Shown: positions 1 through 9,281, counted from the first letter of the stretch. The stretch: DNA of 64,000 bases from Pleionea sediminis (GCF_007570825.1 NZ_SUNB01000007.1:124001-188000), one strand, 5' to 3'. Notes: generated by a model not told the origin, from the letters alone. Numbers and translations are program-made.

Positions 1-855
1 GAACTTTCGCCAAATGCTTACCGAATTACCTTGATGGGTGTCGCTGTTGGCGAAGCAGAAATTCATCCTGATCGAGAAATGGCTATTAATCCCGGTCAGG
101 TATTCGGTGAAATACAAGGTATTGATACCAAAGATCCGGCTTTTGGATTGGATGCAGTATGGATAGATGTGGCGCAAAAAGAACAGGCGCAGTCTATGGG
201 ATATACGGTGGTAGATGCCAGTACCGTAGTGGCAACTCATTTAAGTCAGCTCATTCAAACTCATGCCAGTGAATTGTTAGGTCATGAAGAAGTGGAACAT
301 CTGTTGCAAAAACTTTCTAAGTCAGCTCCCAAGTTAGTCGAAAATTTAGTGCCCGATTCGTTACCGTTAGGTGTTGTCGTTAAAGTCTTGCAAAATCTGT
401 TACTCGAGCAAGTTCCCATTCGTGATATGCGAACGATCGCCGAAACTTTGGCGGAGTACAGTGTGAGGAGTCAAGATCCCGCCATGTTAACGGCTGCCGT
501 CAGAATTTCTTTAAATCGCTTAATTATCCAGAATATCAATGGGTTAGAAACTGAGCTGCCGGTAATTACTTTAGATCCAAACTTGGAACAGATATTGCTG
601 CAGTCTCTACAGGCGAGTGGAGATGAAGGCGTTAACATTGAGCCGGGTCTTGCGGAAAAATTGCAGTCTTCGTTAAAAGAAGCTGCAGATAATCAGGAAG
701 CCGCAGGCAAACCGACGATATTGTTAACCTCACCAGGTTTACGCAGTAGTTTGGCTCACTTTGCTCGTTTTGGAATACCCGGATTGCATGTATTGAGTTA
801 CCAGGAAATTCCGGATAACAAACAGGTTCGTGTCGTTGCTACCGTGGGGCAATAA
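1..855 (+). CDS. flhA: Flagellar export gate protein FlhA, C-terminal part (5' end outside window)
   Basis: The reading frame is open from base 1, so the gene begins upstream of the window. The first residues, ELSPNAYRITLMGVAVGEAE, are the typical FlhA stretch that opens the large C-terminal cytoplasmic domain. FlhA is the inner-membrane component of the flagellar type III export gate; this domain docks late chaperone-substrate complexes. What is present is only the cytoplasmic domain (285 residues); the transmembrane part is missing because of the window edge. The gene ends 14 bases before flhF, in the usual flhA-flhF-fleN-fliA order of polar flagellates, so it is very likely co-transcribed with flhF. 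Confidence 0.95.
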   Translation, partial: ELSPNAYRITLMGVAVGEAEIHPDREMAINPGQVFGEIQGIDTKDPAFGLDAVWIDVAQKEQAQSMGYTVVDASTVVATHLSQLIQTHASELLGHEEVEHLLQKLSKSAPKLVENLVPDSLPLGVVVKVLQNLLLEQVPIRDMRTIAETLAEYSVRSQDPAMLTAAVRISLNRLIIQNINGLETELPVITLDPNLEQILLQSLQASGDEGVNIEPGLAEKLQSSLKEAADNQEAAGKPTILLTSPGLRSSLAHFARFGIPGLHVLSYQEIPDNKQVRVVATVGQ

Positions 856-869
856 CGCAGCGAAATTGA

Positions 870-2432
870 ATGAGCAAGACGATGAAGATAAGACGATTTT
901 TTGCGAAAGACATGCGCAGTGCGTTAAATCAGGTTTCAGCTGAGCTGGGTCCAGACGCTGCGATTTTATCGAGTACGAATGTCAATGGTGGCGTTGAAGT
1001 CGTTGCCGCGACTGATTATGAAGAAGCCATGATGCAAACGCGGAGAACGCCGCGTTCCAGTCAATCTAATGCAATTGAGGATTCCAGTCGGTTTTCTGAG
1101 ACACCTAATGATGACTATCACGATCCGGTTGAAATGGGTAGGCATGCAAATGCAAAACAAGAAGGGACCTCTAATCGCTACTCGCAAAACATTTCTTCAC
1201 GATCTTTAAGTGGTCGAATTGGTGGAGAATCGATTGAGTTAAATGAATCACGCACGAACAACAATTACAACGAGCCTGCATCAGAACCCTCGCAAGGTGA
1301 GTCAGGATTATTGAAGTTTTTAAAGCAACAAGAACAAAAATTTTTAAACAGTAAAAGGGAATCCAAAAGAACCAAAGAAGATCGTCGAGATCGGTTGAGT
1401 GTTGGTCGCAAACAAGACGATATTTCCGAGGAATCTTTATCTAACGCGTTTCTTTCGCCCGCTCAGCACAGTGAGCATCCGATAGAACAGCCTTTTCCCA
1501 AAATTGAATGGTCACAAGAGCCAACGTTAGTCGCGATGAAAGAAGAACTCAGTTTATTGCGAAATTTATTGCAAGAACAAGTGTCGCAATTGGCGTGGGA
1601 TAAACAATCAAAAATATCGCCGATTGGTGTGGCGTTAAAGCGTGAGTTTACCAATCTCGGTTTGAGTCCATCGATTATTGAACCAATCGGTCAGATGTGT
1701 GAAAGCGAACAAGACTTTGAATGCGCCTGGCAAAAAGGTCTGGCCTTGCTGGCTAAAAAAATTATGGCGGGAGATGACGACATTCTAGCAAATGGAGGTG
1801 TCTATGCGCTTGTTGGGCCAACGGGCGTTGGTAAAACAACAACGTTAGCGAAGTTAGCTGCCAAACATGTTATTAAAAACGGACCAGAAAGCATCGGTTT
1901 GATCACGACAGACAGCTTTCGAATAGCAGCACACGATCAATTAAAAACTTATGGTCGAATCTTGAAAGTTCCGGTAAGAATTGCTGGCGATGAAAAAACA
2001 TTGAAAGAAGCGTTGTATCATTTTAATGACAAAAAACTGGTGTTAATTGATACTGCTGGTATGAGTCAACACGACGAGCGTATGACACAATTAATGCAAT
2101 GTTTATCGCAAGGCTATCGAACAATACAAAACTACTTGGTGCTTTCAGCGACCAGTCAAAGTTCAGTATTGAACGATGCGATAAAACTTTTTCGTCCCTT
2201 TAAATTATCTGGCACTTTAGTGACAAAGCTTGATGAAGCGGCCAGTTTGGGTGAAATTATTTCGACTATAATAGAGAACAGATTGAGAGTGGTTTACACC
2301 ACCGATGGACAACGTGTGCCGGAAGATATCCGTGTCGCCAGAGCGCATCACCTGGTCTCAAAAATGGTTTGGCTGATGAAAAATCGCCAATTGTCGTCAC
2401 GGGAAAAAGAGGCAACAGGAACTCATCAGTGA
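870..2432 (+). CDS. flhF: Flagellar polar-placement GTPase FlhF
   Basis: FlhF is an SRP-family GTPase that recruits the first flagellar basal-body parts to the cell pole. The C-terminal half carries the G domain: G1 loop GPTGVGKT at about residues 316-323 (Lys322), followed by ITTDSFR and the DTAGM motif. The N-terminal 20 residues (RRFFAKDMRSALNQVSAELG) match the usual FlhF start, and a long low-complexity basic B domain lies between them. The usual family start is MK(I/V)(R/K)RFF, so the ATG at 882 is an alternative to the ATG at 870; neither has a strong ribosome binding site. The stop overlaps the likely fleN start by four bases. Confidence 0.95.
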   Translation: MSKTMKIRRFFAKDMRSALNQVSAELGPDAAILSSTNVNGGVEVVAATDYEEAMMQTRRTPRSSQSNAIEDSSRFSETPNDDYHDPVEMGRHANAKQEGTSNRYSQNISSRSLSGRIGGESIELNESRTNNNYNEPASEPSQGESGLLKFLKQQEQKFLNSKRESKRTKEDRRDRLSVGRKQDDISEESLSNAFLSPAQHSEHPIEQPFPKIEWSQEPTLVAMKEELSLLRNLLQEQVSQLAWDKQSKISPIGVALKREFTNLGLSPSIIEPIGQMCESEQDFECAWQKGLALLAKKIMAGDDDILANGGVYALVGPTGVGKTTTLAKLAAKHVIKNGPESIGLITTDSFRIAAHDQLKTYGRILKVPVRIAGDEKTLKEALYHFNDKKLVLIDTAGMSQHDERMTQLMQCLSQGYRTIQNYLVLSATSQSSVLNDAIKLFRPFKLSGTLVTKLDEAASLGEIISTIIENRLRVVYTTDGQRVPEDIRVARAHHLVSKMVWLMKNRQLSSREKEATGTHQ

Positions 2433-3316
2433 ACGTCTCATCTACGAGCTTAAATGCAAGCAGCATTCATGACCAAGCGTCAGGGTTAAGATTAATGACA
2501 TCAATAAAACCAACAAAAGTTATCGCAATTACCGGTGGTAAAGGTGGGGTAGGAAAAACAAATGTTTCGGTGAATCTCGGCGTGTATCTTAGTTCATTGG
2601 GGCGTAAAGTGATGTTGTTAGACGCGGATCTTGGGTTAGCCAATGTTGATGTTATGCTAGGTCTAAAAGTTCATCGTAATCTAAAACATGTGCTGGCGGG
2701 AGAGTGCGACCTTCAAGATATTGTGATTAATGGCCCGTCAGGCTTGCAAATTATTCCAGCGTCTTCGGGTACCCAACGAATGGCTGAGCTATCCCCAGCT
2801 GAGCACGCTGGGATTATCCGTGCGTTTAGCGATCTTGGACAAAACTTAGATTACCTACTGGTCGATACCTCAGCAGGCATCAGCGATAACGTGGTTTCTT
2901 TTACTCGCGCTGCACAAGATGTACTGCTAGTGGTGTGTGATGAGCCCACTTCTATCACCGATGCATACGCTTTAATGAAAGTGTTAAATCAGGATCATCA
3001 AATTAGTCGCTTTAAAATTGTGGCTAATATGGTGCGAACTCCCCAGGAAGGTCGCGACATTTTTGCTAAGCTAAGTATGGTGACCGATAAATTTTTGGAT
3101 GTTATGTTGGAATACGCAGGTTCTGTTCCATTTGACGAAAATGTCCGAAAAGCGATAAAGAAGCAAAAGCCTGTTTTAGAGTTGTTTCCTCGGTCGCCAG
3201 CTGCAGTAGCAATTAAGTCGTTAGGCAAGAAAGTCGAAACCTGGCCGATTCCGATGAACGCCAGTGGGCATATCGAATTCTTTATGGAACGACTGGTTGC
3301 ACAAGGAGCTATCTGA
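2429..3316 (+). CDS. fleN: Flagellar number regulator FleN/FlhG (MinD-like ATPase)
   Basis: FleN (FlhG) is a MinD/ParA-type ATPase that limits the number of polar flagella, acting on FlhF and on the flagellar master regulator in relatives. The deviant Walker A motif GGKGGVGKTN lies near residue 35-44, followed by LLDADLGLANVDVMLGL. I chose GTG at 2429: it forms a GTGA overlap with the flhF stop and has AGGA eight bases upstream, implying translational coupling. ATG at 2495, much closer to the Walker motif, is the alternative and would match the shorter N-terminus of most FleN proteins. The frame is open further upstream within flhF, which I regard as overlap only. Confidence 0.93.
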   Translation: MNVSSTSLNASSIHDQASGLRLMTSIKPTKVIAITGGKGGVGKTNVSVNLGVYLSSLGRKVMLLDADLGLANVDVMLGLKVHRNLKHVLAGECDLQDIVINGPSGLQIIPASSGTQRMAELSPAEHAGIIRAFSDLGQNLDYLLVDTSAGISDNVVSFTRAAQDVLLVVCDEPTSITDAYALMKVLNQDHQISRFKIVANMVRTPQEGRDIFAKLSMVTDKFLDVMLEYAGSVPFDENVRKAIKKQKPVLELFPRSPAAVAIKSLGKKVETWPIPMNASGHIEFFMERLVAQGAI

Positions 3317-3341
3317 CCGTTAATACACAGAGGAATGCCTT

Positions 3342-4070
3342 GTGTCGCGCATCGATGCATACAAAAAAGCGGGTGCAGATCCCCAAGATATAACGACGCG
3401 CTATGCGCCGTTAGTTAAGCGAATTGCGCATCATTTGATGTCGCGATTGCCTTCCAGTGTACAGATCGAAGATTTAATGCAAGCCGGTATGATTGGATTA
3501 TTGGAAGCCTCAAATAATTTTGATGCCGCGAAAGGTGCCAGCTTTGAGACTTTTGCCGGTATTCGAATCCGTGGTGCGATGATCGACGAAATTCGTCGTG
3601 GTGACTGGGTTCCACGATCAGTGCATAAGAATACTCGGATGATTGCACAAAAGATTTCTGAGATAGAGCAAAGTACCGGTCGAGATGCACGCGATACGGA
3701 AGTGGCTGATGCGCTGGATATTAGTGTTGAAGATTATCGAATTATGCTGATGGAATCGTCGAATGGCCACATGCTGGACTTTGATGATTTAGGACTCTCG
3801 GAAGAACAGTTTAGTGAGGGATTATCGCATTCAACAACCGCGAAAAATCCATACGAAGGATTGCAAACAGAAGATTTTAGAAATTGCTTAGCAACGGCTA
3901 TCGGTGGATTACCCGAAAGAGAACGTTTAGTTCTGGCGTTATACTACGACGAAGAGCTTAATTTGAAAGAAATTGGTGAGGTTATGGGTGTGAGTGAATC
4001 CCGTATTAGTCAGATAAACAGCCAGGCTATGATTCGGTTACAAAGTCGTTTAAGAGATTGGCGTAAATAG
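3342..4070 (+). CDS. fliA: Flagellar sigma factor FliA (sigma-28)
   Basis: FliA directs RNA polymerase to late flagellar and chemotaxis promoters. The 242-residue protein has the sigma-70 family regions 2, 3 and 4: region 2 around YAPLVKRIAHHLMSRLP and IEDLMQAGMIGLLEA, the FliA-type GDWVPRSVHK stretch, and a C-terminal helix-turn-helix (ELNLKEIGEVMGVSESRISQI). Start is GTG at 3342, preceded by AGAGGA at a good distance. It lies 25 bases after fleN in the same direction. The next gene, cheY, follows after a 70-base gap that may hold a separate promoter, although I could not identify a convincing sigma-28 site there. Confidence 0.96.
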   Translation: MSRIDAYKKAGADPQDITTRYAPLVKRIAHHLMSRLPSSVQIEDLMQAGMIGLLEASNNFDAAKGASFETFAGIRIRGAMIDEIRRGDWVPRSVHKNTRMIAQKISEIEQSTGRDARDTEVADALDISVEDYRIMLMESSNGHMLDFDDLGLSEEQFSEGLSHSTTAKNPYEGLQTEDFRNCLATAIGGLPERERLVLALYYDEELNLKEIGEVMGVSESRISQINSQAMIRLQSRLRDWRK

Positions 4071-4140
4071 ATAATTTTGACTAACTTTATTTATATCTGG
4101 CACTTCAAGAATGAAAAACTGTTATTAGGGGAGGTTTTTC

Positions 4141-4530
4141 TTGGACAAGAATATGAAAATACTCATTGTTGATGATTTTTCGACAATGAGGCGTATTGTT
4201 AAAAACTTACTTAAAGATTTAGGTTTTAACAATACTCAAGAAGCCGATGATGGTCAAACCGCTCTTCCTATGTTACAGCAAGGTGACTTTGATTTTCTGG
4301 TCACCGACTGGAACATGCCAGGAATGCAAGGCATCGATTTGCTCAAGAATGTGCGAGCTGATCCTGGCTTAAAAGACTTGCCGGTCTTAATGGTTACCGC
4401 TGAAGCCAAACGAGAACAAATCGTTGAAGCTGCTCAAGCGGGTGTTAACGGTTACATCGTAAAACCTTTCACTGCTGGAACTTTAAAAGAGAAAATAGAA
4501 AAAATATTTGAACGCATAGAAGGTAACTAA
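4141..4530 (+). CDS. cheY: Chemotaxis response regulator CheY
   Basis: CheY is the single-domain response regulator that, when phosphorylated by CheA, binds the flagellar switch. The protein has the acidic pair in [13 protein letters not shown], the phospho-acceptor aspartate in [11 protein letters not shown], the Thr in LMVTAEAK and the Lys in YIVKPFTA. It begins with TTG at 4141, supported by GGGGAGG ending six bases upstream; the ATG 12 bases downstream would leave the ribosome binding site too far away. cheZ follows after 12 bases. Confidence 0.97.
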   Translation: MDKNMKILIVDDFSTMRRIVKNLLKDLGFNNTQEADDGQTALPMLQQGDFDFLVTDWNMPGMQGIDLLKNVRADPGLKDLPVLMVTAEAKREQIVEAAQAGVNGYIVKPFTAGTLKEKIEKIFERIEGN

Positions 4531-4542
4531 CGGAGCATCAGG

Positions 4543-5286
4543 ATGGAGAATGAAGATAAGCTGATGACCGAGGTTACATTAAACCAAGCACGTGAATTAA
4601 TTCAGCATCTCGAAGACGGTAACGTCGAAAAAGCTCGTGAAGCGATAGATGGACTATCGCAGATCCGTGAAGCCAGCCTGTTTGTTGAAGTTGGAAAATT
4701 AACTCGCCAACTTCACGAAGCTCTGACGAACTTTCAACTTGATAGCAAATTAATGGGAATCGCTGCACAAGAAATTCCTGACGCAAAAGAGCGCCTTAAT
4801 TATGTTATTCAGACAACAGAAAATGCGGCTAACACAACCATGGATCTCGTAGAAAAGAGTATTCCGATTTCCGCCAAGATTAAAGTTGATGCCGAAGAAT
4901 TATCATTAGATTGGGAGCGTCTTTATCGCCGCGAATTGGGGCCTGGAGAATTTCGTGAATTGGCTGGCCGTATCGAAAATTTTCTAAAAAATGTATCAAG
5001 TGAATCAACGGAACTCAATGGGATACTCAATGATGTAATGGTTGCTCAAAATTATCAGGATTTAACAGGGCAAGTGATTCGTAAAGTTATTACGTTGGTT
5101 CATGATGTTGAGGAAAACCTGGTCGAATTAATAAAAATGTTTGGCAACACCGATGAATACGAAGAAGCACAAAAAGAAGAAGTTAAGACAAGTGGTGTAG
5201 AGGGACCTGTTATCGATGAGACAAGAGATGATGTGCTTACCAGTCAAGATGATGTCGATGACCTTCTTTCCAGTCTTGGATTCTAG
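4543..5286 (+). CDS. cheZ: CheY-P phosphatase CheZ
   Basis: CheZ dephosphorylates CheY-P. The long helical hairpin is present and ends with the catalytic segment NYQDLTGQ (Asp173 and Gln177 correspond to the E. coli catalytic Asp and Gln). The extreme C-terminus, DDVDDLLSSLGF, is the CheY-binding tail peptide, closely like that of E. coli. The start ATG has GGAG upstream. It sits between cheY and cheA with short gaps of about 12 bases, so the three are surely one operon. The C-terminal peptide resembles the repeated motif in the neighbouring CheA linker. Confidence 0.96.
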   Translation: MENEDKLMTEVTLNQARELIQHLEDGNVEKAREAIDGLSQIREASLFVEVGKLTRQLHEALTNFQLDSKLMGIAAQEIPDAKERLNYVIQTTENAANTTMDLVEKSIPISAKIKVDAEELSLDWERLYRRELGPGEFRELAGRIENFLKNVSSESTELNGILNDVMVAQNYQDLTGQVIRKVITLVHDVEENLVELIKMFGNTDEYEEAQKEEVKTSGVEGPVIDETRDDVLTSQDDVDDLLSSLGF

Positions 5287-5298
5287 AGGAGCCGCTTA

Positions 5299-7461
5299 AT
5301 GGCGATTGATGCCGACGAAGAAATCCTTCAGGACTTTATCATAGAAGCCGGAGAGATTATTGAAACTCTCTCCGAGCAATTGGTGGCATTAGAAAATGAA
5401 CCGGAAAATATGGACTTGTTAAATGCCATATTTCGTGGATTTCATACCGTTAAAGGTGGTGCAGGGTTTTTAAACCTGACAGCAATGGTTGAAGTTTGCC
5501 ATATCACTGAAAATATATTCGATATTCTAAGAAACGGTGGCCGAAAAGCAAACGCAGAATTAATGGACACCGTATTACGCGCGCTCGATCAAATCAATGA
5601 GATGTTTGATGAAGTCAAACAAGGTGATCAGCCGAGTTCTGCTTCCAGTGAACTACTCGAAGAATTAGAAGTTTATGCAAAACCCGATGATGGCTCGGGT
5701 ACATCTGCTCCTGCAGCGAGTCAACCTGAACCTAAGCAGGAGCCGCAACCTACCCAAGAGACCTCGGCTTCAAACTCGGATGAAATCACTGACGATGAAT
5801 TTGAAGCATTGTTAGATCAAATACATGGTTCCGGTGGCTCTAAGCCTGCTGAACCTGAAACTCCTGCTCCAACAAGCGATTCAGGTAATGATGAAATTAC
5901 GGATGAAGAGTTTGAGGCGTTACTTGACGAGTTGCACGGTAAAGATAAGCCTACCGCTTCTTCCAGTGCCAGTTCTCCAGCACCGCCGGCTGCTCAACCA
6001 GCAGGGAGTGATGAGGCGATTACTGATGATGAATTTGAAGCTCTTCTCGATCAAATTCATGGCAGTGGCAAAGGTCCTCAAGGCTCGGGAGATTCTCCTG
6101 GTAGCTCTGCGACGGACTCTGACAGTTCTGCTTCGGATAAGTCGCCTGAACCTGAGAAGCCAGCTGAACCGCCAAAGCCAGAACCACCAAAAGTTGAACC
6201 TCCCAAACCTCAACCGGCGGCCAGTGCACCGAAAGAAGATAAGCCGAAGGCACAGCCCAAGTCGGTAAAGGCGGCGGGTGCAATGACAGGAGAGTCGACG
6301 GTCCGTGTGGATACAGCGCGACTCGATGACATTATGAACATGGTGGGCGAGTTGGTGCTGGCGCGCAATCGACTCAAAATGCTCGGGCAAAATTATCAAG
6401 ATGAAGAGCTCAATAAGGCGGTAGCAACACTTGACGTTGTCACCTCTGACTTGCAAGGCTCAGTGATGAAAACACGTATGCAGCCCATCAAAAAAGTCTT
6501 CGGCCGATTCCCTCGAGTTGTAAGAGATTTGGCGCGTAATCTTAAAAAGGAAATTACTCTCGAATTGGTGGGCGAAGAAACCGATTTGGATAAGAACCTT
6601 GTTGAAGCTTTAGCCGACCCTCTGGTTCATTTAGTTCGAAACTCTGTTGATCATGGTGTCGAAAGTCCTGAAGATCGTGTGGCGATTGGAAAACCAAGAA
6701 CAGGTAAAGTCGTGTTGTCTGCGGCGCAAGAGGGCGATCACATTCTATTGGCCATCGAAGACGATGGTAAAGGAATGGATCCGGTTGCATTAAGAAACAA
6801 AGCCGTACAAAAAGGACTGATGGATTCCGACCAAGCGGATCGTTTGAGCGATACGGAATGTTTTAACCTGATTTTTATGGCGGGGTTTTCAACGAAAGAA
6901 GAAATTTCTGACGTTTCTGGTCGCGGCGTTGGCATGGATGTGGTTAAAACAAAAATCACCCAACTCAATGGTAGTTTGACGATTGACTCGAATCTTGGAT
7001 TAGGTACTAAAATTTTAATAAAAGTACCGCTTACTTTAGCGATTCTTCCTACTTTAATGGTAACTGTCGGCAAACAAGTTTTTGCACTTCCATTGGCCAG
7101 TGTTAATGAAATTTTTCACCTTGATTTAACCAAAACAAATGTTGTTGATGGCCAAGAAACGGTCATCGTTCGTGACAAAGCATTGCCTCTTTTCTATTTG
7201 GATCAATGGCTACTTGCCTACAATCAGAGAGGTAACCGTAAGCCTGAAGAAGGGCATGTGGTGATTGTTCAGGTGGGTACGCATAAAATAGGATTTGTTG
7301 TCGATTCGTTAATTGGCCAAGAGGAAGTTGTGATTAAGCCGCTGGGTAAATCTTTACAGGGTACTCCGGGAATGGCTGGTGCAACAATCACAAGTGATGG
7401 TGGTATTGCGTTAATATTGGATGTTCCAAGCCTTCTTAAACAATACGCGAAACGTGGTTAA
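5299..7461 (+). CDS. cheA: Chemotaxis histidine kinase CheA with triplicated linker motif
   Basis: CheA is the kinase of the chemoreceptor array; it phosphorylates CheY and CheB. Domains in order: HPt (P1) with the phospho-acceptor His49 in FHTVKGGAGF; a long Ser/Pro/Glu-rich linker (about residues 130-332) with three copies of an acidic motif; dimerisation P3 from about 333 (STVRVDTARLDDIMN); ATP-binding P4 with N box near Asn448 (RNSVDHG), DDGKGMD at 488-494, and GFSTK and GRGVGMD; and a CheW-like P5 to the end. I see no sequence resembling a folded P2 (CheY-docking) domain; the repeats occupy its place. 720 residues is within the normal range. Confidence 0.97.
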   Translation: MAIDADEEILQDFIIEAGEIIETLSEQLVALENEPENMDLLNAIFRGFHTVKGGAGFLNLTAMVEVCHITENIFDILRNGGRKANAELMDTVLRALDQINEMFDEVKQGDQPSSASSELLEELEVYAKPDDGSGTSAPAASQPEPKQEPQPTQETSASNSDEITDDEFEALLDQIHGSGGSKPAEPETPAPTSDSGNDEITDEEFEALLDELHGKDKPTASSSASSPAPPAAQPAGSDEAITDDEFEALLDQIHGSGKGPQGSGDSPGSSATDSDSSASDKSPEPEKPAEPPKPEPPKVEPPKPQPAASAPKEDKPKAQPKSVKAAGAMTGESTVRVDTARLDDIMNMVGELVLARNRLKMLGQNYQDEELNKAVATLDVVTSDLQGSVMKTRMQPIKKVFGRFPRVVRDLARNLKKEITLELVGEETDLDKNLVEALADPLVHLVRNSVDHGVESPEDRVAIGKPRTGKVVLSAAQEGDHILLAIEDDGKGMDPVALRNKAVQKGLMDSDQADRLSDTECFNLIFMAGFSTKEEISDVSGRGVGMDVVKTKITQLNGSLTIDSNLGLGTKILIKVPLTLAILPTLMVTVGKQVFALPLASVNEIFHLDLTKTNVVDGQETVIVRDKALPLFYLDQWLLAYNQRGNRKPEEGHVVIVQVGTHKIGFVVDSLIGQEEVVIKPLGKSLQGTPGMAGATITSDGGIALILDVPSLLKQYAKRG
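5779..6063 (+). repeat. Three copies of an acidic 17-18-residue motif inside cheA
   Basis: Within the CheA linker the motif DEITDDEFEALLDQIHG occurs at residues 161-177, as DEITDEEFEALLDELHG at 198-214 and as DEAITDDEFEALLDQIHG at 238-255 (bases 5779-5829, 5890-5940 and 6010-6063). Spacing is 37 and 40 residues, joined by Pro/Ser-rich sequence. The DNA copies differ at many third positions, so they are not a very recent duplication. Each could form a short amphipathic helix. In Vibrio, a CheA linker segment called LID binds ParC and ParP; these repeats are candidates for that function (inference). Confidence 0.9.
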
Positions 7462-7486
7462 CGTGTGGCAAGGGGAGTTATAGTCA

Positions 7487-8530
7487 GTGGCGATCAAAGT
7501 CCTTGTTGTTGATGACTCAAATTTCTTTTGCCGTCGCGTCGCGCAAATTCTTAGTGCTGATCCTGAAATTAAAGTTGTTGGTATTGCCAATAATGGTCGT
7601 GAAGCCATTGATAAAGTTCGACAACTAAAACCGGATGTTATTACTTTGGATGTTGAAATGCCCGTCATGGATGGCATTACAGCATTAAAGCAAATTATGA
7701 AAGAGCATCCGACTAAAGCTCTAATGCTCTCCTCGTTGACTTATGAAGGCGCCAAGTTAACTTTGGATGCGCTCGATGCTGGTGCTGTCGACTTCATGTT
7801 AAAAAGTTACGAAGGTATTTCGCAAGCGTCGGGCGAGTTGGCGAGTTTATTACGAAAGAAAGTACGCAGTATAGGGCAAAGCGTTCGAACTTCTACCGTA
7901 ACCAGTACGCCTCAGAAAGCTCCAGAAGCGCCGCGTGCGACCAGTGCATCGATTCCTCAAGGACAAATTAAATTAATTGCGATAGGGGCTTCGACAGGAG
8001 GGCCTGTCGCTTTGCAAAAGATCTTAACTGAGTTACCGGGAAACTTTCCGATTCCAATTACAATTACTCAGCACATGCCAGGCACTTTTACAGGTGCATT
8101 TGCTCAGCGCATGAATAGCCTTTGTGAATTGACGGTCGTTGAAGCGGAAAACAATACGCCGCTGCGGCCAGGGCATGTTTATGTTGCACCGGGCGGAAAA
8201 CAAATGTTAATTGAAGGTGTGAGCTCAAGTGCAAAAATCCGTATTAAAGATACCGATGCAAGATTGCAATACGCGCCTTGCGTTGATGTGACTTACGCGT
8301 CCGCAGCGAAAGTGTTTAGTGCCAATGTGCTCGCTATCGTCTTAACAGGAATGGGCGCTGATGGTCGAGAAGGCGCTCGTATACTGAAAGAAGTCGGTGC
8401 GACCGTGTGGACTCAAGATGAGGCCAGTTGTGTGGTCTATGGCATGCCAATGTCAGTAAAACGAGCTGGATTTTCAGATCTTGAATTAGGCATTGATGCT
8501 TTTGCAACACAGGTTAAGAAGGTGGTTTAA
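7487..8530 (+). CDS. cheB: Chemoreceptor methylesterase/deamidase CheB
   Basis: CheB removes methyl groups from chemoreceptors after phosphorylation by CheA. The receiver domain has acidic DD at 9-10 and phospho-acceptor Asp55 (VITLDVEMP); the catalytic domain has the Ser-His-Asp triad Ser169 (GASTGG), His196 (QHMP) and Asp292 (GMGADGREG). The start is GTG at 7487 with AAGGGGAG upstream. The stop is immediately followed by the ATG of motC. No cheR is present in the window, as is usual for this gene order where cheR lies elsewhere. Confidence 0.96.
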   Translation: MAIKVLVVDDSNFFCRRVAQILSADPEIKVVGIANNGREAIDKVRQLKPDVITLDVEMPVMDGITALKQIMKEHPTKALMLSSLTYEGAKLTLDALDAGAVDFMLKSYEGISQASGELASLLRKKVRSIGQSVRTSTVTSTPQKAPEAPRATSASIPQGQIKLIAIGASTGGPVALQKILTELPGNFPIPITITQHMPGTFTGAFAQRMNSLCELTVVEAENNTPLRPGHVYVAPGGKQMLIEGVSSSAKIRIKDTDARLQYAPCVDVTYASAAKVFSANVLAIVLTGMGADGREGARILKEVGATVWTQDEASCVVYGMPMSVKRAGFSDLELGIDAFATQVKKVV

Positions 8531-9277
8531 ATGGATAGCCTAACCTTCATCGGACTGCTGTTTGCCTTTATTGCAATTTTCGGTGGTCAAGTCCTTGAAG
8601 GTGGCTCTATTGAATCGCTACTAAATTTTCCAGCATTTGTCATTGTTATTGGAGGAACTTTTGGCGCAGTTCTAGTGCAAACCAATGTTAAAACGCTGAA
8701 GCGTGCTCTGAGAATGGCAAGTTGGAGTTTTAAAACACCAAAACAGGAACCCAAAGTTGCAATAGATAAAATAATCAACTGGAGTATGACGGCTCGAAAG
8801 TTAGGGTTGCTTGGTTTAGAAGATGAAATTGATGTTGAACGAAACCAATTTGAGCGAAAGGGATTAATTTTATTAATTGATGGTGGTGAGCCCCAGGTCA
8901 TTCGTGATTCTTTATTGGTGGATTTAGAAGTGGTTGAGCGGGAGTCGATGCAAGCTGTCAAATTCTATGAAGCATTAGGCGGTTATGCACCGACACTAGG
9001 AATTGTCGGTGCTGTGTTAGGGCTGATTCAAGTCATGGGAAACCTGTCTGATCCTTCAGCATTGGGCAGTGGTATTGCAACGGCGTTCGTCGCAACGATT
9101 TATGGAGTGGCTTCCGCAAATTTGTTGTTCTTACCCATTGCTGGAAAACTAAAAAATATTGTGCAAACACAAAGTTTATATCGGGAAATGTTTATCGAAG
9201 GAATTGCTTTAATCGCTGAAGGGGAAAATCCAAAAGTCATCGAAAGTCGGTTGGCTGGATTTATTCCAACGTCATAA
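8531..9277 (+). CDS. motC: Flagellar motor stator protein MotC (MotA family)
   Basis: A MotA/PomA-type stator subunit: four membrane segments, the first at the N-terminus (FIGLLFAFIAIFGGQVLEGG), the third and fourth around GYAPTLGIVGAVLGLI and GSGIATAFVATIYGVASANLLFLPIAGKL, and a cytoplasmic loop between segments two and three with charged residues that contact the rotor. It forms the proton or sodium channel with MotD. Its ATG directly abuts the cheB stop, and the ribosome binding site AAGGTGG lies inside cheB. In Pseudomonas the motCD pair sits at the same place and acts alongside MotAB. Confidence 0.93.
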   Translation: MDSLTFIGLLFAFIAIFGGQVLEGGSIESLLNFPAFVIVIGGTFGAVLVQTNVKTLKRALRMASWSFKTPKQEPKVAIDKIINWSMTARKLGLLGLEDEIDVERNQFERKGLILLIDGGEPQVIRDSLLVDLEVVERESMQAVKFYEALGGYAPTLGIVGAVLGLIQVMGNLSDPSALGSGIATAFVATIYGVASANLLFLPIAGKLKNIVQTQSLYREMFIEGIALIAEGENPKVIESRLAGFIPTS

Positions 9278-9281
9278 GTTA

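Noticed and set aside
4098-4113. TGGCAC before cheY as a sigma-54 promoter
   Set aside because: The -12 half is GAATG rather than TTGCA, so only the -24 half matches.
5920-6456. 178-residue Arg-rich open frame on the minus strand
   Set aside because: Shadow of the cheA linker; the + strand frame is clearly coding.
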